This document shows positions 1-11,369 of a stretch of 64,000 nucleotides of DNA, in pieces. Under the pieces are notes generated by a model that did no database searches, had not been told where the DNA came from, and saw only the letters and a list, made by a program, of their open reading frames with translations. Every line of letters begins with the position of its first letter. Positions within the stretch are counted from its first letter, which is position 1. A program made the translations under genes and the position numbers. Source of the stretch: Zantedeschia hybrid cultivar (taxonomy: Eukaryota; Streptophyta; Magnoliopsida; Alismatales; Araceae); contig JARZZO010000002.1 in NCBI GenBank assembly GCA_030544215.1, positions 27,899,395-27,963,394 on the forward strand. Direction: 5' to 3'.

Positions 1-295
1 GTTCTGTCCTCGTGAAGAGATTAACAAGATTCTGACCCAAAAAGAGGATCTTTCCAAGGGCAGACTGCAAATTTCTCAACATGTCTAATGGAAGGCCCTC
101 AACTCCCCATGTGGGGATACTCTAGCACTGAGTAAGGAGCTCCAGAACCTCCTAAACTTCAATTGTTGCTTGTATATTCTCTTCTTTGATCACCTCCCAC
201 CAGTACTAGAAGAAGGAAAGCCACTTGGACATGGAGCCTCCTCCCTACTAATGAAAATACATAATTCTTCATTCTTCACCTTGTCCTCTAGGAAT
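1..295. other. Unassigned intronic DNA
   Basis: No open frame, splice-compatible VPS13 exon or element end is visible. The minus strand contains short open stretches that could be old retroelement coding sequence, and the same unit seems to resume after the MITE at 511-690, but I cannot name it. Confidence 0.4.
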
Positions 296-510
296 CAAGG
301 ATGGCAGCACTAGTATCGGTACCGGTGGGTACCGATATTGATACGTATCGGAATTGGGGGTATCGGCCCTTTTTGGCCTGGTACCGGCCAACAACAAATT
401 TTTTTTTTTAGAAAAAAATATAAAGACTGGTATTGGATAACCACCCCCAATCTGTATCGGTACCCGCCAATACCGATACATATCAATATCGGCTAATACT
501 GCCAACCATG
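296..510. mobile_element. hAT MITE, family C (CCGATACC subterminal repeats)
   Basis: A 215-bp non-coding element starts CAAGGATGGCAG and ends in the reverse complement of CATGGTTGGCAG. Both arms are filled with variants of GGTATCGG/CCGATACC and the centre is A/T-rich. The flanks are CTAGGAAT (288-295) and CTTGGAAT (511-518), an 8-bp target duplication with one mismatch, which is the hAT signature. Small open frames through the repeats are artefacts. Confidence 0.85.
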
Positions 511-1545
511 CTTGGAATTGTCAGAGAACTCCCTCACCTCTTAATGCTTTGTTTCTGAGATGCCTCCAAAAGTTCTCCTTGACGAAGAATCTTCAACAAG
601 CATCTACCACATGCTGCTCCGTTGCCTTATCTTGAGTAAACATCTGCTCCCCATCCCTCCACCACATATAAACGATAAAACATGGAATCAGCTGATTCTG
701 CTTTACATTCACTTAGTTTGGAATTAGCCCTGTCTGATCCATTTTCATGCCGTATTTCCAATACTTGCAAAGATAAAAATGAAGTGTATTGAACAAAAGG
801 AAGGAAGCAATGTGATCAAAGAGAGATGCAGTAGCTAAACTCACAATTTTCTCTTTAATTAAAAAATAAATTCTTAAACAGACTGGCTTGCTCAAGATTG
901 GCCTGAACTCAAGACGGGGACTTTTCAACCCAATTGAAGGCCTTTCAAACTTTGGAAGGGGATCTTGAACTTACCCCCTGGGCCCCTGACCTCCCACAAG
1001 TTACTATTTAAACTGAAAAATGCTTTGTTTGAGAACATTTTGAATCAGAAACAAAGATGACACAAGAAATGAATGTGAGCAACAGGAACCAAAACTTGAT
1101 ATTTTCTGAATCATAAGCAAGTTTTCCAATGACTATGGAATAGCCTTTTATGGTTTTAAAGAGGACTAATGCCTTTCTCTTGGATCAGAAAGTTTGGCCA
1201 ATCTGGATTAGCTCCCGTCCTGACCAATTCTGGGCTTGATCTGGATTTGGTTGTGCCCAACCAGTTCTGTGCCTGATCTGATTCCGTGATCCTTGGCATG
1301 AACATATGAACAACCCTTATTGGTTATCTCTTTTGCTACTCTTATTTCACACTAGAAGCTTTTGGTCTTTCTGAGAACATAAGTATCCATACCTAGGAGG
1401 GGAATCCGAATGAGAGTAGCTGGGCAGAGCCAAACACAAACAAATGCAAATTTCAACAAAAATTTAAATGCAGGTATGCAACGCTTCACTTTAAACCTGA
1501 GAAGAAAATTAATAGTCCCAATTGGATGGAGTAGGGAACAGAAGG
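511..1545. other. Unassigned intronic DNA
   Basis: AT-rich sequence without convincing coding potential; short frames on both strands around 713-928 and 1352-1545 show no recognisable motif. It lies in the intron upstream of the first visible VPS13 exon. Confidence 0.4.
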
Positions 1546-1800
1546 CCAAGGGTGAGATCAAAGTGTGGTGGCTGGACAACTGTCTGGTCCATTTGGGGAG
1601 AACACAACGCCAGGATTTTTAAGCAGGAGTCTAGGTCTTTGGATAGGCTGGTCCCTTTAATTCGTGCCAGGGTTGTTGAATGGGGCAAGCTTTTGTGTAA
1701 TGCTAGCACCCCTTCTTCTCACATTTTGTCTGTTTTGGAGAACTAGTGGGCCCTACACCTTCTTGGTGTCTTTTGCATAGGGCTTTTTTATTTTTAACTT
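1546..1800 (+). pseudogene. L1-type LINE 3' remnant (C-terminal reverse-transcriptase region)
   Basis: The + strand encodes WTTVWSIWGEHNARIFKQ then SLDRLVPLIRARVVEWGKL, the pattern (IW-ERN-RIF-...W) typical of the last residues of plant L1 LINE polyproteins, then a stop and a T-rich 3' untranslated tail. The reading frame has shifts upstream, so this is a 5'-truncated dead copy. Confidence 0.6.
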
Positions 1801-1814
1801 TTTTTAACCTTATA

Positions 1815-2065
1815 GAGTGTTTGGTTGCACAATAATATTTTATATAGTTTCATGATAAAAATTTATAAGAAGAGGAAGTTCATGACAGTTTTTAAAATTA
1901 CAGGATGTCTAATTATTGTGTTTGGCAAAAACATTATAATTTTTAAAAATTGTAATGAATCGTTTGGTGGCACTTTTAAATTAAATAATATAACTTTAAA
2001 AAATAATAAAAACATAAAAAATCCGTAAATACTAGAAAATAACATCACCAAATACAAAACAAAAC
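1815..2065. mobile_element. Possible AT-rich MITE
   Basis: An AT-rich block opens with AGTGTTTGGTTGCACAATAA and closes with the reverse complement of TGTATTTGGTGATGTTATTT, suggesting imperfect terminal inverted repeats around GTGTTTGGT. I could not identify a clean target duplication. Confidence 0.3.
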
Positions 2066-3310
2066 AAAACAAAACAAAGTAATACAAATATCACACAATA
2101 ATTTTTTTTAATTCATTATACAACAACAAGTATAATAAAAAAATACTAGAGGCATACTCCTATAACATTCGAAGTTGCTTCCCAAGTCGACAATGAAATC
2201 AAATAATCCTTTTAATTAACATCCATCAGATAAAAAGTACACATTCTATGTATATGTAAAACCAAATAAAAAAAAACAACAATAAGATTCATTTCAAGTT
2301 GATTACCAATAGCCGTTACAGTTAGTTCCTCTTGTAGGTTTACATATGTATAAAACAAAATTAAAGAAGACAAACAAAATTAAAGAAACAAAAAACAGTA
2401 GGATTCATTCCAAGTTATCTTTCATTTGGATTTCAATTAGCTCCTCTTGTAGATCACCTCTCCATCTTATTGACCTACAAAAAAGAGAAAATTAATTTTA
2501 GTTCCTCTTGTATTGAGTTTACTTTTCATGTTGTCAAAATAATGATATTTACTCCCTCTGGAATACCGATATTTTCATTTCAAAATGTAGTACATAAAGA
2601 ATTCAAACCCATTGCATTATGTGAATGTACAATGCACCCAATCATGAAAACCGAACTACCTTAATATTGGAATATAGAACCCCATCATGCCCAATAGCAT
2701 TGGCTCAATTACAAAACATGACACAGGGTGTTTCACAAGGCCTTGGACTGCACACCAACTCAAGCAAGGAAACTAGGGCCTTGCTTTACAAGCTATGAAA
2801 AAATAACACATGCAGCAAATTTAAAGTCATTCTTGATCTTTAAATCCATCACTAGATATTTCCCAGACGAAGAGGTGAAGTAAACCTGATGATGATAGTG
2901 TGCACACAACAGCTACAAAATATCCAGCCAAATTTGTATTTTCTAGAGACATCCCAATCTACTGTAGAAAGCTCATAAAACAAAACTACGCATATCAAAT
3001 AAATGAACCACTGCAAGAAACCAAAAAGAAACTTAATGAACCACTGCAAGAAACCAAAAAGAAACTTAAAGTGCCCATCCAAATTTTTAAATCAAACTCA
3101 TTATTCAGAGAAAATATGAAACTCTGGATAATATGGATGCCTACCAAAGCACAGACATGCGTGTAACAGCTTGATTGTATAAATATGATCCCAGACAACA
3201 TAATTCTGCTAGAAGGGAACTGAAAGTGGATGAACTACTGCTAAGAGCAATATCATGACTATGGACTATAATGCACAAGTACAATTTATTTTAATTCAAT
3301 TATTATAGTT
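2066..3310. other. Unassigned intronic DNA with a 33-bp tandem duplication
   Basis: AT-rich sequence with no recognisable gene. A 33-bp unit beginning AATGAACCACTGCAAGAAAC is present twice head to tail at 3002-3034 and 3035-3067. Frames through it are short and unsupported. Confidence 0.5.
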
Positions 3311-3768
3311 GTTTTGGAGACCTGCAATGTTATATGGTAACGAGTGTTGGGCGATGAAGGGGCAATATGTCTTTAAGATGAGTGTTGCCGAGATGAGAAT
3401 GTTAAGTGGATGTGCGGGCATACTAGGCTAGATAAAATTCGTAATGAGTATATTAGAGAAAAGGTAGGGATGGTACCAATTGAGGGCAAATTGAGAGAAG
3501 GGAGACTAAGATGGTTTGGGCATGTTAGGCGTAGGCCTAGGGAGGCTCCAGTTAGAAAAGTGGAGCATATTAGATTAGAGGAGGGGAAGAAAGGAAGGGG
3601 TAGACCTAGATTAACTTGGAAGAGGGTGGTACAATATGATTTGGAAGCTTTAAACCTTTCAAAAGAGGTAGCCCAATATCGTTTAGAATGGAGACATAGA
3701 ATCCATATAGCCGACCCCAATTATTTGGGATTAAGGCTTCGTTGAGTTGAGTTGAGTTTTGGAGACCT
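3311..3768 (+). mobile_element. 5'-truncated RTE-type LINE with 13-bp target duplication
   Basis: The body (3324-3755) encodes the tail of an RTE-clade polyprotein: AMLYGNECWAMKG, GRLRWFGHVRRRPREAPVRK, GRGRPRLTWKRVVQYDLEAL and WRHRIHIADPN, then a stop. A one-base loss near 3402 shifts the frame. It ends in repeated TTGAG units, as RTE elements do. The 13-bp sequence GTTTTGGAGACCT occurs just before (3311-3323) and just after (3756-3768), marking an insertion of only the 3' end. Confidence 0.85.
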
Positions 3769-4700
3769 TGTTTTATGCATAATTCATTTTGACCCATGAA
3801 TTTGAACTTGAATAAAACTTTTAGATTCCTTCGATAAAAATGAGTGGAATTGTGCTGTTGATTAGTCTTGTTTTAGATTCTCATCCTTGTTCTCCTCATT
3901 TTATGATTAGATTCTATTGATTCTTATGCTACTACCCATGATTTGGTATTTGATTGATCCTCTAAGACTCGATTCAAATCAGTCCCAAGGGGGAAGAGCA
4001 AAACGCTGTTTTGGTCACTCGCTCACTTATTGGTGAGACACAAAGGAAGAGAAATAAAGGACAACGCAAAACATTATTGGCTCCAAGGGAAAGCCAAGGA
4101 ATGTTTATTTGGACGGCATTGGAAGGTCAAAAGGACCTATGCCTTTTTATTTAAAGATAAGATGAGAGTCAAAAGAACCAAAACTTGTAAAAGAGTGTGG
4201 CAAGGATCGGAAAGGAAGCCCATCACTAGAAAGAGGTCACGCTAAAGTGACATCTATAGTTACTTGGGAGCCATATTTGTACCAATTTTTCTTCGCCATG
4301 ATTCCTTCCCCATCTCTCAACTCTCAAGTGGTTTATCTCTTTGCAGCCTGTAATAGACAATGGGCCATCACTTTCACCCATTTTCATTTTAGGGTTTATG
4401 ATACAATATTCAACCTTGGTGACGTGTACAAATAATAGTCTATAGTCAAATACTAGAATATGCTAATGGTTGTACACAATATTCAATTTATTTCACTAAT
4501 AAATAAATCCAATATTTACACCATTTCTTGTGATGGTGGGGTAGAGGGGGGCATGTTTCTAACACTATTCATACTAAAAAATCCACTGGTAAAAATGATG
4601 GGTTATCTGCAGAATGGTCTTTAAAGTGCATCAACACCCACAACTGTCTAAAATGCAGAGTTCCTACAACCACAACCTTTTCATTTTTTATTTTTTATTT
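3769..4700. other. Unassigned intronic DNA
   Basis: No gene or element ends recognised. Two short + strand frames (4030-4245, 4247-4435) abut but show no known motif and no splice context matching VPS13. Confidence 0.4.
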
Positions 4701-5960
4701 TTTTTTGGTCAGGAGTATTTACAGAGCCGCCCTATAGAAGAGAGTACACAATTCAACATTTAAACTAATCTTTCCTTCTTAGTAGGAGAATTTTCGTATC
4801 ATCGAGATGAGTCCAAGCTCGGAGGGTCCCATCGCAGGGAGCAATCTTCTTCCTGTGTCCCACCACATGTGAGAGCACTCAAGCACGCTAAAGGTTAAAT
4901 GGTGTCATTATCTGCCAAATCAAAGGAAATAACATCACATGCATATTAATACGCTAGTTACATGATAAAATCAGAAGCAAATTTTATTTAAAAACTAAAA
5001 AAAACCTTTGGTTTGATTGGAGCAAGAAGAAATAACAAGCAGTACATGTTTGAGGCCAATGAACACAAAGATCATAACAAAACCTGATCGAAACATCAAA
5101 GACCAGGAAAAAGAACAAGCAAACAACTCCATCAAAGGAAGACACAATGGCTCAAGACTAACCTGGTACCCTCCACCCAGCAGCTCTTGAGAACAGCTTC
5201 CTTATAGCTGCCCACCAGTCAATTACCTTTTTATCTCTCCACCACACCAAAGTTGATATGATTAATCTCACAAATGCATAAAAATCAAACAAGGAAAGGG
5301 TGGTTGTTGCAAATGCCATTTGATAATTAGAGACCTCCTCACAAGCCTTCTAACGAGCAGGTGGTGTGCATCTCTCATATACCCCTTATTGACACACAAT
5401 CAGCCAACACTGTCTATCAGCCCTTGCTTCTGGAAACTCTCCAATTACAGAGATAGGAAATTTCATAGATAACAGAAACTCTTTAAATCATTGAAAAGAC
5501 CCAAATAAAATAAAAAACACAGGTGCAAATCGAACAATCTAGAAATTACGAACAAGATGAGAAGAGCTCGATCCAATTGCAAACATTGATTAGGAGAAAC
5601 CATGAAATGCAAGTGATCAGCTTCGCCTCTGGGCCACGACCAGAGAAGGCCAAAGGTGGCAGGAGAAGTTTGGAGAATGGCGTAGAGAACTATGAAGAAG
5701 GCCAAACAAGGCCAGAGAAAGGTGCAGAGAAGGGCAAAGAAGGATGAAGAAGGATGTGGACAATGCCATGGCATGGATAAGGGACAAAAAAGGCTCACAG
5801 AAAGTAGTGAACATGGTGCAGAGAGAAGCGTTGGGAGGAAAATAGGGTTTTCGTGGCAAGGGGGGCTTGGGGAGAGACGTGGGGTCGGGTGAGCATGACA
5901 GATTAAAAAAGAGGGGTAAGGCACTTTTTTTTCTTATCATGATTAACGAAGGCAACCAAA
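4700..5960 (-). other. Antisense leader/first-exon-like block of unknown origin
   Basis: On the minus strand this block resembles the 5' part of a plant gene: a C/T-rich leader with AACCCTATTTTCC at about 5830-5850, a T-rich intron-like stretch (5460-5620), then a short piece reading DWWAAIRKLFSRAAGWR at about 5165-5225 next to a GTACCAG|GTTAG donor-like site. The open frame 5463-5924 is hydrophobic low-complexity and probably not a protein. It may be a gene fragment carried in by a transposon. Confidence 0.25.
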
Positions 5961-6362
5961 TGCCCTATTGTATACATCTTTCATTCGAATATAGTTGGTG
6001 GTACCATCCACTTTTCAAAAAAAAAAAAAAGTCCCAATTGGGACCCACTTCACTACTTTTTAAAAGGCAGGTTCAATGAAGCATTTCAAAAGTTAAACTT
6101 ATTAAAGTTCTTTTCATGTCAAGGGGAGCTTGTCTTGATAATTTTTTTGACAACCCTCAGAAAAAGGTTTGCCTAGTAATGCTGCTTATGCTGACAGTCT
6201 TCCTTATCCTTCTCCCCTTAGGCCAGACTTCTCTGATCTCTCGTGATGATTGGTCCTGAACTCCTTGATCCATGATTTAAGACGTGCCAATGCATTCCTA
6301 AATCTCTCACATAATTTTTGTTTATTTAGGGTGGGAGTGTGGGGAACGAATTCTTACGAGTA

Positions 6363-6473
6363 GCTTATGGATACACTAAAATGTAATCAATCAGGGAAAG
6401 CTTATGGATACACTAAAATGTAATCAATCAGGGAAAGCTTATGGATACACTAAAATGTAATCAATCAGGGAAA
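6363..6473 (+). repeat. Three tandem copies of a 37-bp unit
   Basis: The unit beginning GCTTATGGATACACTAAAAT is repeated three times without mismatch (6363-6399, 6400-6436, 6437-6473). Identical copies suggest recent expansion by slippage or unequal exchange. Confidence 0.95.
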
Positions 6474-6742
6474 GCAAACAGAGTGACATTTTATATTCCT
6501 ACTCATGCAAATTTGGTAGATTTGGCATGTTTTGATTGGAACACACGTGACTAAATTTTTAGATTGTCCAAGTCAATTACTGATCCTTGTATGGGAAAAT
6601 TGCAAATTGACTCAAGTAAGACTAGTTGAAGGATGCTGAAGCTTGTGGCTTCATTGCTTGAGTGGATACTATGGCTGCTTGCATATGGATCATTTTTTTA
6701 TATGTTATGCTTAGTTGAGGAATAACTACTAATATTTTCAGG

Positions 6743-7075
6743 CAAGGTTTGTCGTATCGCTTATCTGTATCAGATCGTATCTTCCCATATATGATATGAT
6801 ACTGATCCGACTCGGTCCGACTCGCACGAGTTGAGCCAATGAGTTTGTTAAAACTTAAAAGTAATGAGTTTAAGCCATCTTTTGGAGAAATGTACCCTAT
6901 TAATTGATATAAAAACTATAATTTTACTTATCAAATAGGAAAAACTCATTTTAAAGTAACCCATTATGCATGTATGAGTCAGCACGATCTGGTCTGACTC
7001 GATGCGTGCCAGTGGATTATACTCGCCTAGATACAAGTTGACTCATATGAGTTCGGCAAGATATGGCAAACCATG
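6743..7075. mobile_element. hAT MITE, family B (CGAGTCGG/GATCCGAC subterminal repeats)
   Basis: A 333-bp element starts CAAGGTTTGTCGTATCG and ends in the reverse complement of CATGGTTTGCCATATC. The arms have degenerate GACTCG/CGAGTC and GATCCG motifs, and the core is AT-rich. Flanks TTTTCAGG (6735-6742) and TTTTCAAG (7076-7083) form an 8-bp duplication with one mismatch. Its ends match the autonomous-type element at 17372-23477. Confidence 0.82.
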
Positions 7076-7786
7076 TTTTCAAGTAGGCTTTTCCCAAAAA
7101 TTTATGATAATATAGCTTTGAGAAAGTTTAGCATGACAATGTGAGAACCAAACAGGATTTGTAACTAGCAAGAAGATGGGTTCAACTTTTCCTGGTTCTG
7201 ATTCTTTAGATGGGTCTTGGACGGGATGTATAATCTTTAAACTGGAATTGGACAGGCTACAGATTCCAGTTTTTTTCCATTTCACTGGATGCTGTGTTCC
7301 GGTGCTCAAGGCATTGGTTTAATGTGCCTCAATTATGTTCACAATCACCAGCTAGCATGATGCAGAGGACAAATAAAAATGAATTATTATTGCTAAGCCA
7401 GATGACATTTACTAATGCTCATGTTCCTTGTGTCCTGACAAAGCTGTCTTTTAAGCATATGTCCGTACTGTTGTCATCCTGTCTAGATGATCATCATTAT
7501 CATGCACCATATCTGAAAAAAAATGTGATCAGCGCATGGACCCTATTCTGCTATTCCACTTCATGATATATTATATTTAGAATCATTGTGCCTAATTTCA
7601 AATCTTTTGTGTGTGTCGATCCAAACTCTTTACTTATTCCTCTGTTTGGATGTTCTTAACTAAAGATTGCCTCTGTTTTTTATAAGGCACATCATCTGTC
7701 AGATTTCAGAGAATTAAGTAGTGTTTAGAGATAATTTTCCTTAAGGCTTATTATTAACCGATCCTTACAATGTACATGTATGCAAG

Positions 7787-7930
7787 GTTAAAGACATCAA
7801 TCTGACTATCGGTATGGGAACGGTCACTGGTGAAAGCATCATTCGAGATGTCAAAGGACTTTCTATCATTGTTCAAAGGTCCCTCCGGGATTTGCTGCAT
7901 CAAATTCCATCAACAGAGGTTACAATCAAG
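7787..7930 (+). CDS. VPS13: VPS13-like exon 1 of window
   Basis: This exon has 48 codons, phase 0 at both ends, after an AG at 7785-7786 and before GTAATG at 7931. It reads VKDINLTIGMGTVTG at the start and RSLRDLLHQIPSTEVTIK at the end, which matches the middle of plant VPS13 proteins as I know them. It joins in frame to the exon at 15325 (VEELTAALSN). A naive reading runs through the donor and ends at 8062; that extension is intron. No upstream exon is visible in the first 7.8 kb. Confidence 0.9.
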
Positions 7931-8039
7931 GTAATGTTTATGGATGATTTTTTTTCCCCTAATGTAAATTGGATTGCACCACCAAATTTATTTGAAAATA
8001 AGTATAGGCAGTACAATCAAGTGAAAGAAAGGAGAACTT

Positions 8040-9317
8040 CTGATGCAGGACGGCTACCGTAAGGATCCGATTAACAACAAACTACAAAAGGTTAGCAACA
8101 TGTATAAAATAATGGCAAATATAACATCAGGCAGTCACAACAAACAGGAAAAAAACAAACATGTTGTGGAACTGTCCCTCGCAGCGAGGAAACAAAGGAC
8201 CTAACGGTGGTAAGAACTACCAGTAGTCTAGGGCATCAAATCCACAATCATTGATTCGAATGGGACCACTGGGCGGGTTCCTCACGTGCACACAACTGGC
8301 ACTAATTAGATAAGCTGGCTAGGAATCCTAACACAGCGGCAGACACATATACGTGATAAGCAGGAGGCAGGACGAGTAAATAGGCACCTACCTACTCCCT
8401 GAAGAGTGAGGCACTTAAGGCGAGGCCGCATGAAACCTACACGAACACGCTAGTACTGATCGTCCAGAGATGTGAAAGCTGAGTCATGATAGGGCAGTGC
8501 TAGGACTCGTACACTAGCGGTAATAAGAAGTCCTGCTTGTGGGTTGTTACATAGACTAGGGCCTCCTTGGTTGCACTGTTGTGGCGGGCTGGAGGCCCAC
8601 AAACAGAAGCCCAACGTGGTCTGGATGGACATGGGCATTGAGGGATCGCCCATTGGGTGGAAGATTGCCTATTAGGGGTGGAACCAAGCGACACGCCGAC
8701 TCGAATGACAAGGGGAAGAGGGGCAGATGAGGGGAGGCTCGCCACGTGGTGGCGGCTGAAGGAGCTTGCCATTGAGGGCTCGTAAGATGAAGCAATGGCT
8801 GGGTGGGACATGTCTTGGTCCACATCGTGGCATGTGGTGAGGTGGGCAGACGTGCACAGGCGATGATGCGAAGGGGCGACGAATCGCCATACATTGTCGT
8901 ATGGCTTTGGTTGGAGGTAAGTGCCCTGTTCGTGGCGCAAGCAATGATGCTATCAGGCGGGCCAATCAGGCAAGATTACTGAATGACACAGACAGTGGTG
9001 ACATGCAAGTTCGTGTGTGTACAAATAATGAAGCTGAGGCAGGCGAACGCGTCAAGCCGAATGCGTGGCGGAGGCGAGCGGGATGGTGGCACGGGTGACG
9101 ATGCCTAGGCGGGCAAACTCTTGTAGGCTGCCATGTGGGAGCGGATGACGATGGCGGCTACTTTGGTGTCCTCTCTCGAGCGCTAGACAATGAAGCATAG
9201 GGGATTAGAGAGAGAGAGAGAGAGAGAGAGATCTGCTGGAGGGAAAGAGGAGGAGGAAGAGGGAGAGAGATATGGAGAAGGAGACGGCGGCTAGCGCTTC
9301 ACACCCTTCCCTTCACT
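8040..9317. other. GC-rich unassigned block
   Basis: The block is much richer in G+C than its surroundings and contains overlapping minus-strand frames (8450-8965) that read as proline/serine/histidine-rich low complexity with no motif. It may be an LTR fragment: a TTACA terminus-like site lies near 8550. A (GA)n tract is at about 9208-9232. No boundaries can be fixed. Confidence 0.35.
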
Positions 9318-9535
9318 CATGGTTGGCAGTATTGGTCGATATCGATACGTATTGGCCGATACGTATCGGTATTGGTGGGTACCGATACCATACTGAGTGG
9401 ACCAATGTTGGCCGATACTGGGCCACAATGGAACCAGTACCAGCCAATATTGGCCGATACGGCCGATAGCGATACCGGTACATATTGGTATCAGTATCCT
9501 CCGATACTGGTATCGATACTGGTACTGTCATCCTT
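9318..9535. mobile_element. hAT MITE, family C
   Basis: A 218-bp element starts CATGGTTGGCAGTATTGG and ends in the reverse complement of CAAGGATGACAGTACC. Nearly its whole length is alternating CCGATACC/GGTATCGG-like units. The flanks CCTTCACT and TCTTTACG match at 5 of 8 positions, so the duplication is weak, but sequence similarity to the copies at 296 and 44638 is clear. Confidence 0.75.
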
Positions 9536-9611
9536 GTCTTTACGAGAACACACACATGCACACATAGATTTCAAAGCGCTCAATCATTCTTCATTGATTC
9601 CAAAAAGAAGC

Positions 9612-9845
9612 TGTTAAGATATTTGAGGGCTTTATTGTAATTTTCTGTCCCTTCGTGCTCACTAGCTTATTACTTAAGCATGGGCAGTTTAGTCATGTAC
9701 TCTTAATAGTGTCACCCTAATAATATAAATAGAAGAGATGGGGATGATGGTGAGAGGAAGCATGCCAATCATTACCGCAACCTCCATCCTTGTTCTGCAC
9801 CATCCTCTCTCTCTCTCTCTCTCTCACCTGGTCTTATTTTCTACA
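9612..9845 (+). repeat. Copia 5' LTR
   Basis: It starts TGTTAAGATA and ends CTACA. It contains a TATA-like TATAAATA near 9724 and a (CT)n tract near the end. Compared with the 3' LTR it lacks a segment after GTAATTTTC and has an extra stretch after TTTAGTC, so the two LTRs differ by indels as well as substitutions; the insertion is not very recent. Confidence 0.92.
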
Positions 9846-9860
9846 TAGTGTCAGAGCACC
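9846..9860 (+). other. Copia primer-binding site (degenerate)
   Basis: TAGTGTCAGAGCACC directly follows the 5' LTR and resembles the initiator-Met tRNA site TGGTATCAGAGC with two substitutions in the core. Confidence 0.7.
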
Positions 9861-10258
9861 GGGGAAGAAATTGTTGTGGAGTCTATGCAAATAAGAGGAG
9901 AACTCCAAGGGTTTTCTAGTCATGGCCTTGGGATCTTCTCCTCTGCTTGTGAACCCTTGTTCGGCGGTCCTCCTCCTCCTATATCGTTTGTATTCTTGGC
10001 AGTTCCGCCTTGTCTCTCCCACTGGCTGGCTGTGGAGGACAGCTTCTTGCAGCCCAAGCCTGTGGAGGAAGGTTTCTTGCAGCCCAATCTAGGACCGGTT
10101 GGTTGTGGAGGAAGGTTTCTTGCAGCCCAAGCGAGGAACTGTCCTCCTCAGCTCCTATATAGAGCCTACCGGAGTCACTAGAGGACTACAGTGTGAAGGT
10201 TTCTAGGACCCAGGGCTGCAGTTGATGCAAAGAGGAATTTCTCACAGCAGATTCAAAG

Positions 10259-10980
10259 ATGTCGTTTGGTTCGGACGCCTCTTCTCAAAGCACCGGTACC
10301 ATCCCTGTTCATACAGACCTATCTCCTACGAAGAAACCTAGATCCTTTTTCCACCATGAGAATCATACTCTTCAAATAGCTCCAATAAAGCCCCACAAGT
10401 GAAATTATGTGGAGTCGTCATCTTTTGTCAAAATGTTTCTTCAAGGGAAGAGAGAGCTGGGCTATATAAATGGAAAATCAAACAGCCAGATGTTGAATTT
10501 GATAAGTTTGATGACTGGACTGAGGACAATGGAATTGTGATGCCTTGGCTTATGAACTCAGTGGAAGATGCTCCTTGAAAACTGATAATGAGGAAGACAA
10601 CTGCTAGAGATATGTGGGTATTCTTGGAGAAGATGTATGGAGAAAGAAGGAATGATCTTCGAGTTTATCAAATTGAAAACAAAATCTATGAGACCAAGCA
10701 AGGAAGTCTCACAGTTGAAGATTATTTTACTACCTTGCAGAGTTTATGGGAAGAACTTGATTATTATGAGACTGATGAGTGGGATTGGAACAGAGACCAC
10801 AAGCGGTACTTGAAGAAAATCTAGAAGGTGCGGGTGCTGAAATTTTTTGGAGGACTGAATCTAGAACGGGAACCCATGAGGGGTCAGATTCTCAATGAGA
10901 TTCCGATTCCCTCTCTTGGAGAGGTATACCAAAGAGTTCTTGTTGAAGAAAGTCGAAGAGAAATGATGAATGTTGCTGTA
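10259..10980 (+). pseudogene. Copia gag (broken)
   Basis: From ATG at 10259 the frame reads MSFGSDASSQSTG and ENHTLQIAP, meets a stop near 10400, and resumes at 10588 with RKTTARDMWVFLEKMYGE then DLRVYQIENKIYETKQGSLT, a typical copia-type (UBN2) Gag segment. Further stops follow. Gag would form the intracellular particle; this copy cannot encode an intact one. Confidence 0.8.
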
Positions 10981-11369
10981 TAAAATACAAATGATCAACA
11001 TCTTGGTGATCAATCAGCTCTGGTTAGCAAGAGGAAACAACCAGCTGTGAATGCATCTAAGGAAGAATCCAAGCGAGGCCGGAAGCGTACATATTGTGGG
11101 CGGATAAATGCTTTATCCTGACAAAAAAACCTGCAAAATTCAGAACCAAAAAGGGTGGACAGCAAGTCAAAGGAAGTGCAGCCACTGTCCAAGGTGCCTC
11201 CGCTGAAGGGGGACATCAGGTTCCACAGATTCTAGACTTCTAGTAGGTCTCTCTTCTAATGATATTGCCAACTTGCAGAAGCTCCTATCACGGCTGGATA
11301 CATCCACTTTTCCTTCTACTTCCATGTATCAGTCAGGTATTGATGGCCAGCACTGAGTGTTGCTTCCAA

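Noticed and set aside
1410..1622. Short + strand gene next to the LINE remnant
   Set aside because: No motif, and it overlaps the LINE C-terminal frame that has clear similarity to L1 elements.
7931..8062. Extension of the first VPS13 exon to a stop at 8062
   Set aside because: A GTAATG donor at 7931 and an in-frame continuation at 15325 show that this is intron read-through.
8450..8965. Four overlapping minus-strand frames up to 146 codons
   Set aside because: GC-rich low-complexity translations with no domain, no consistent start context and several alternative frames equally open.
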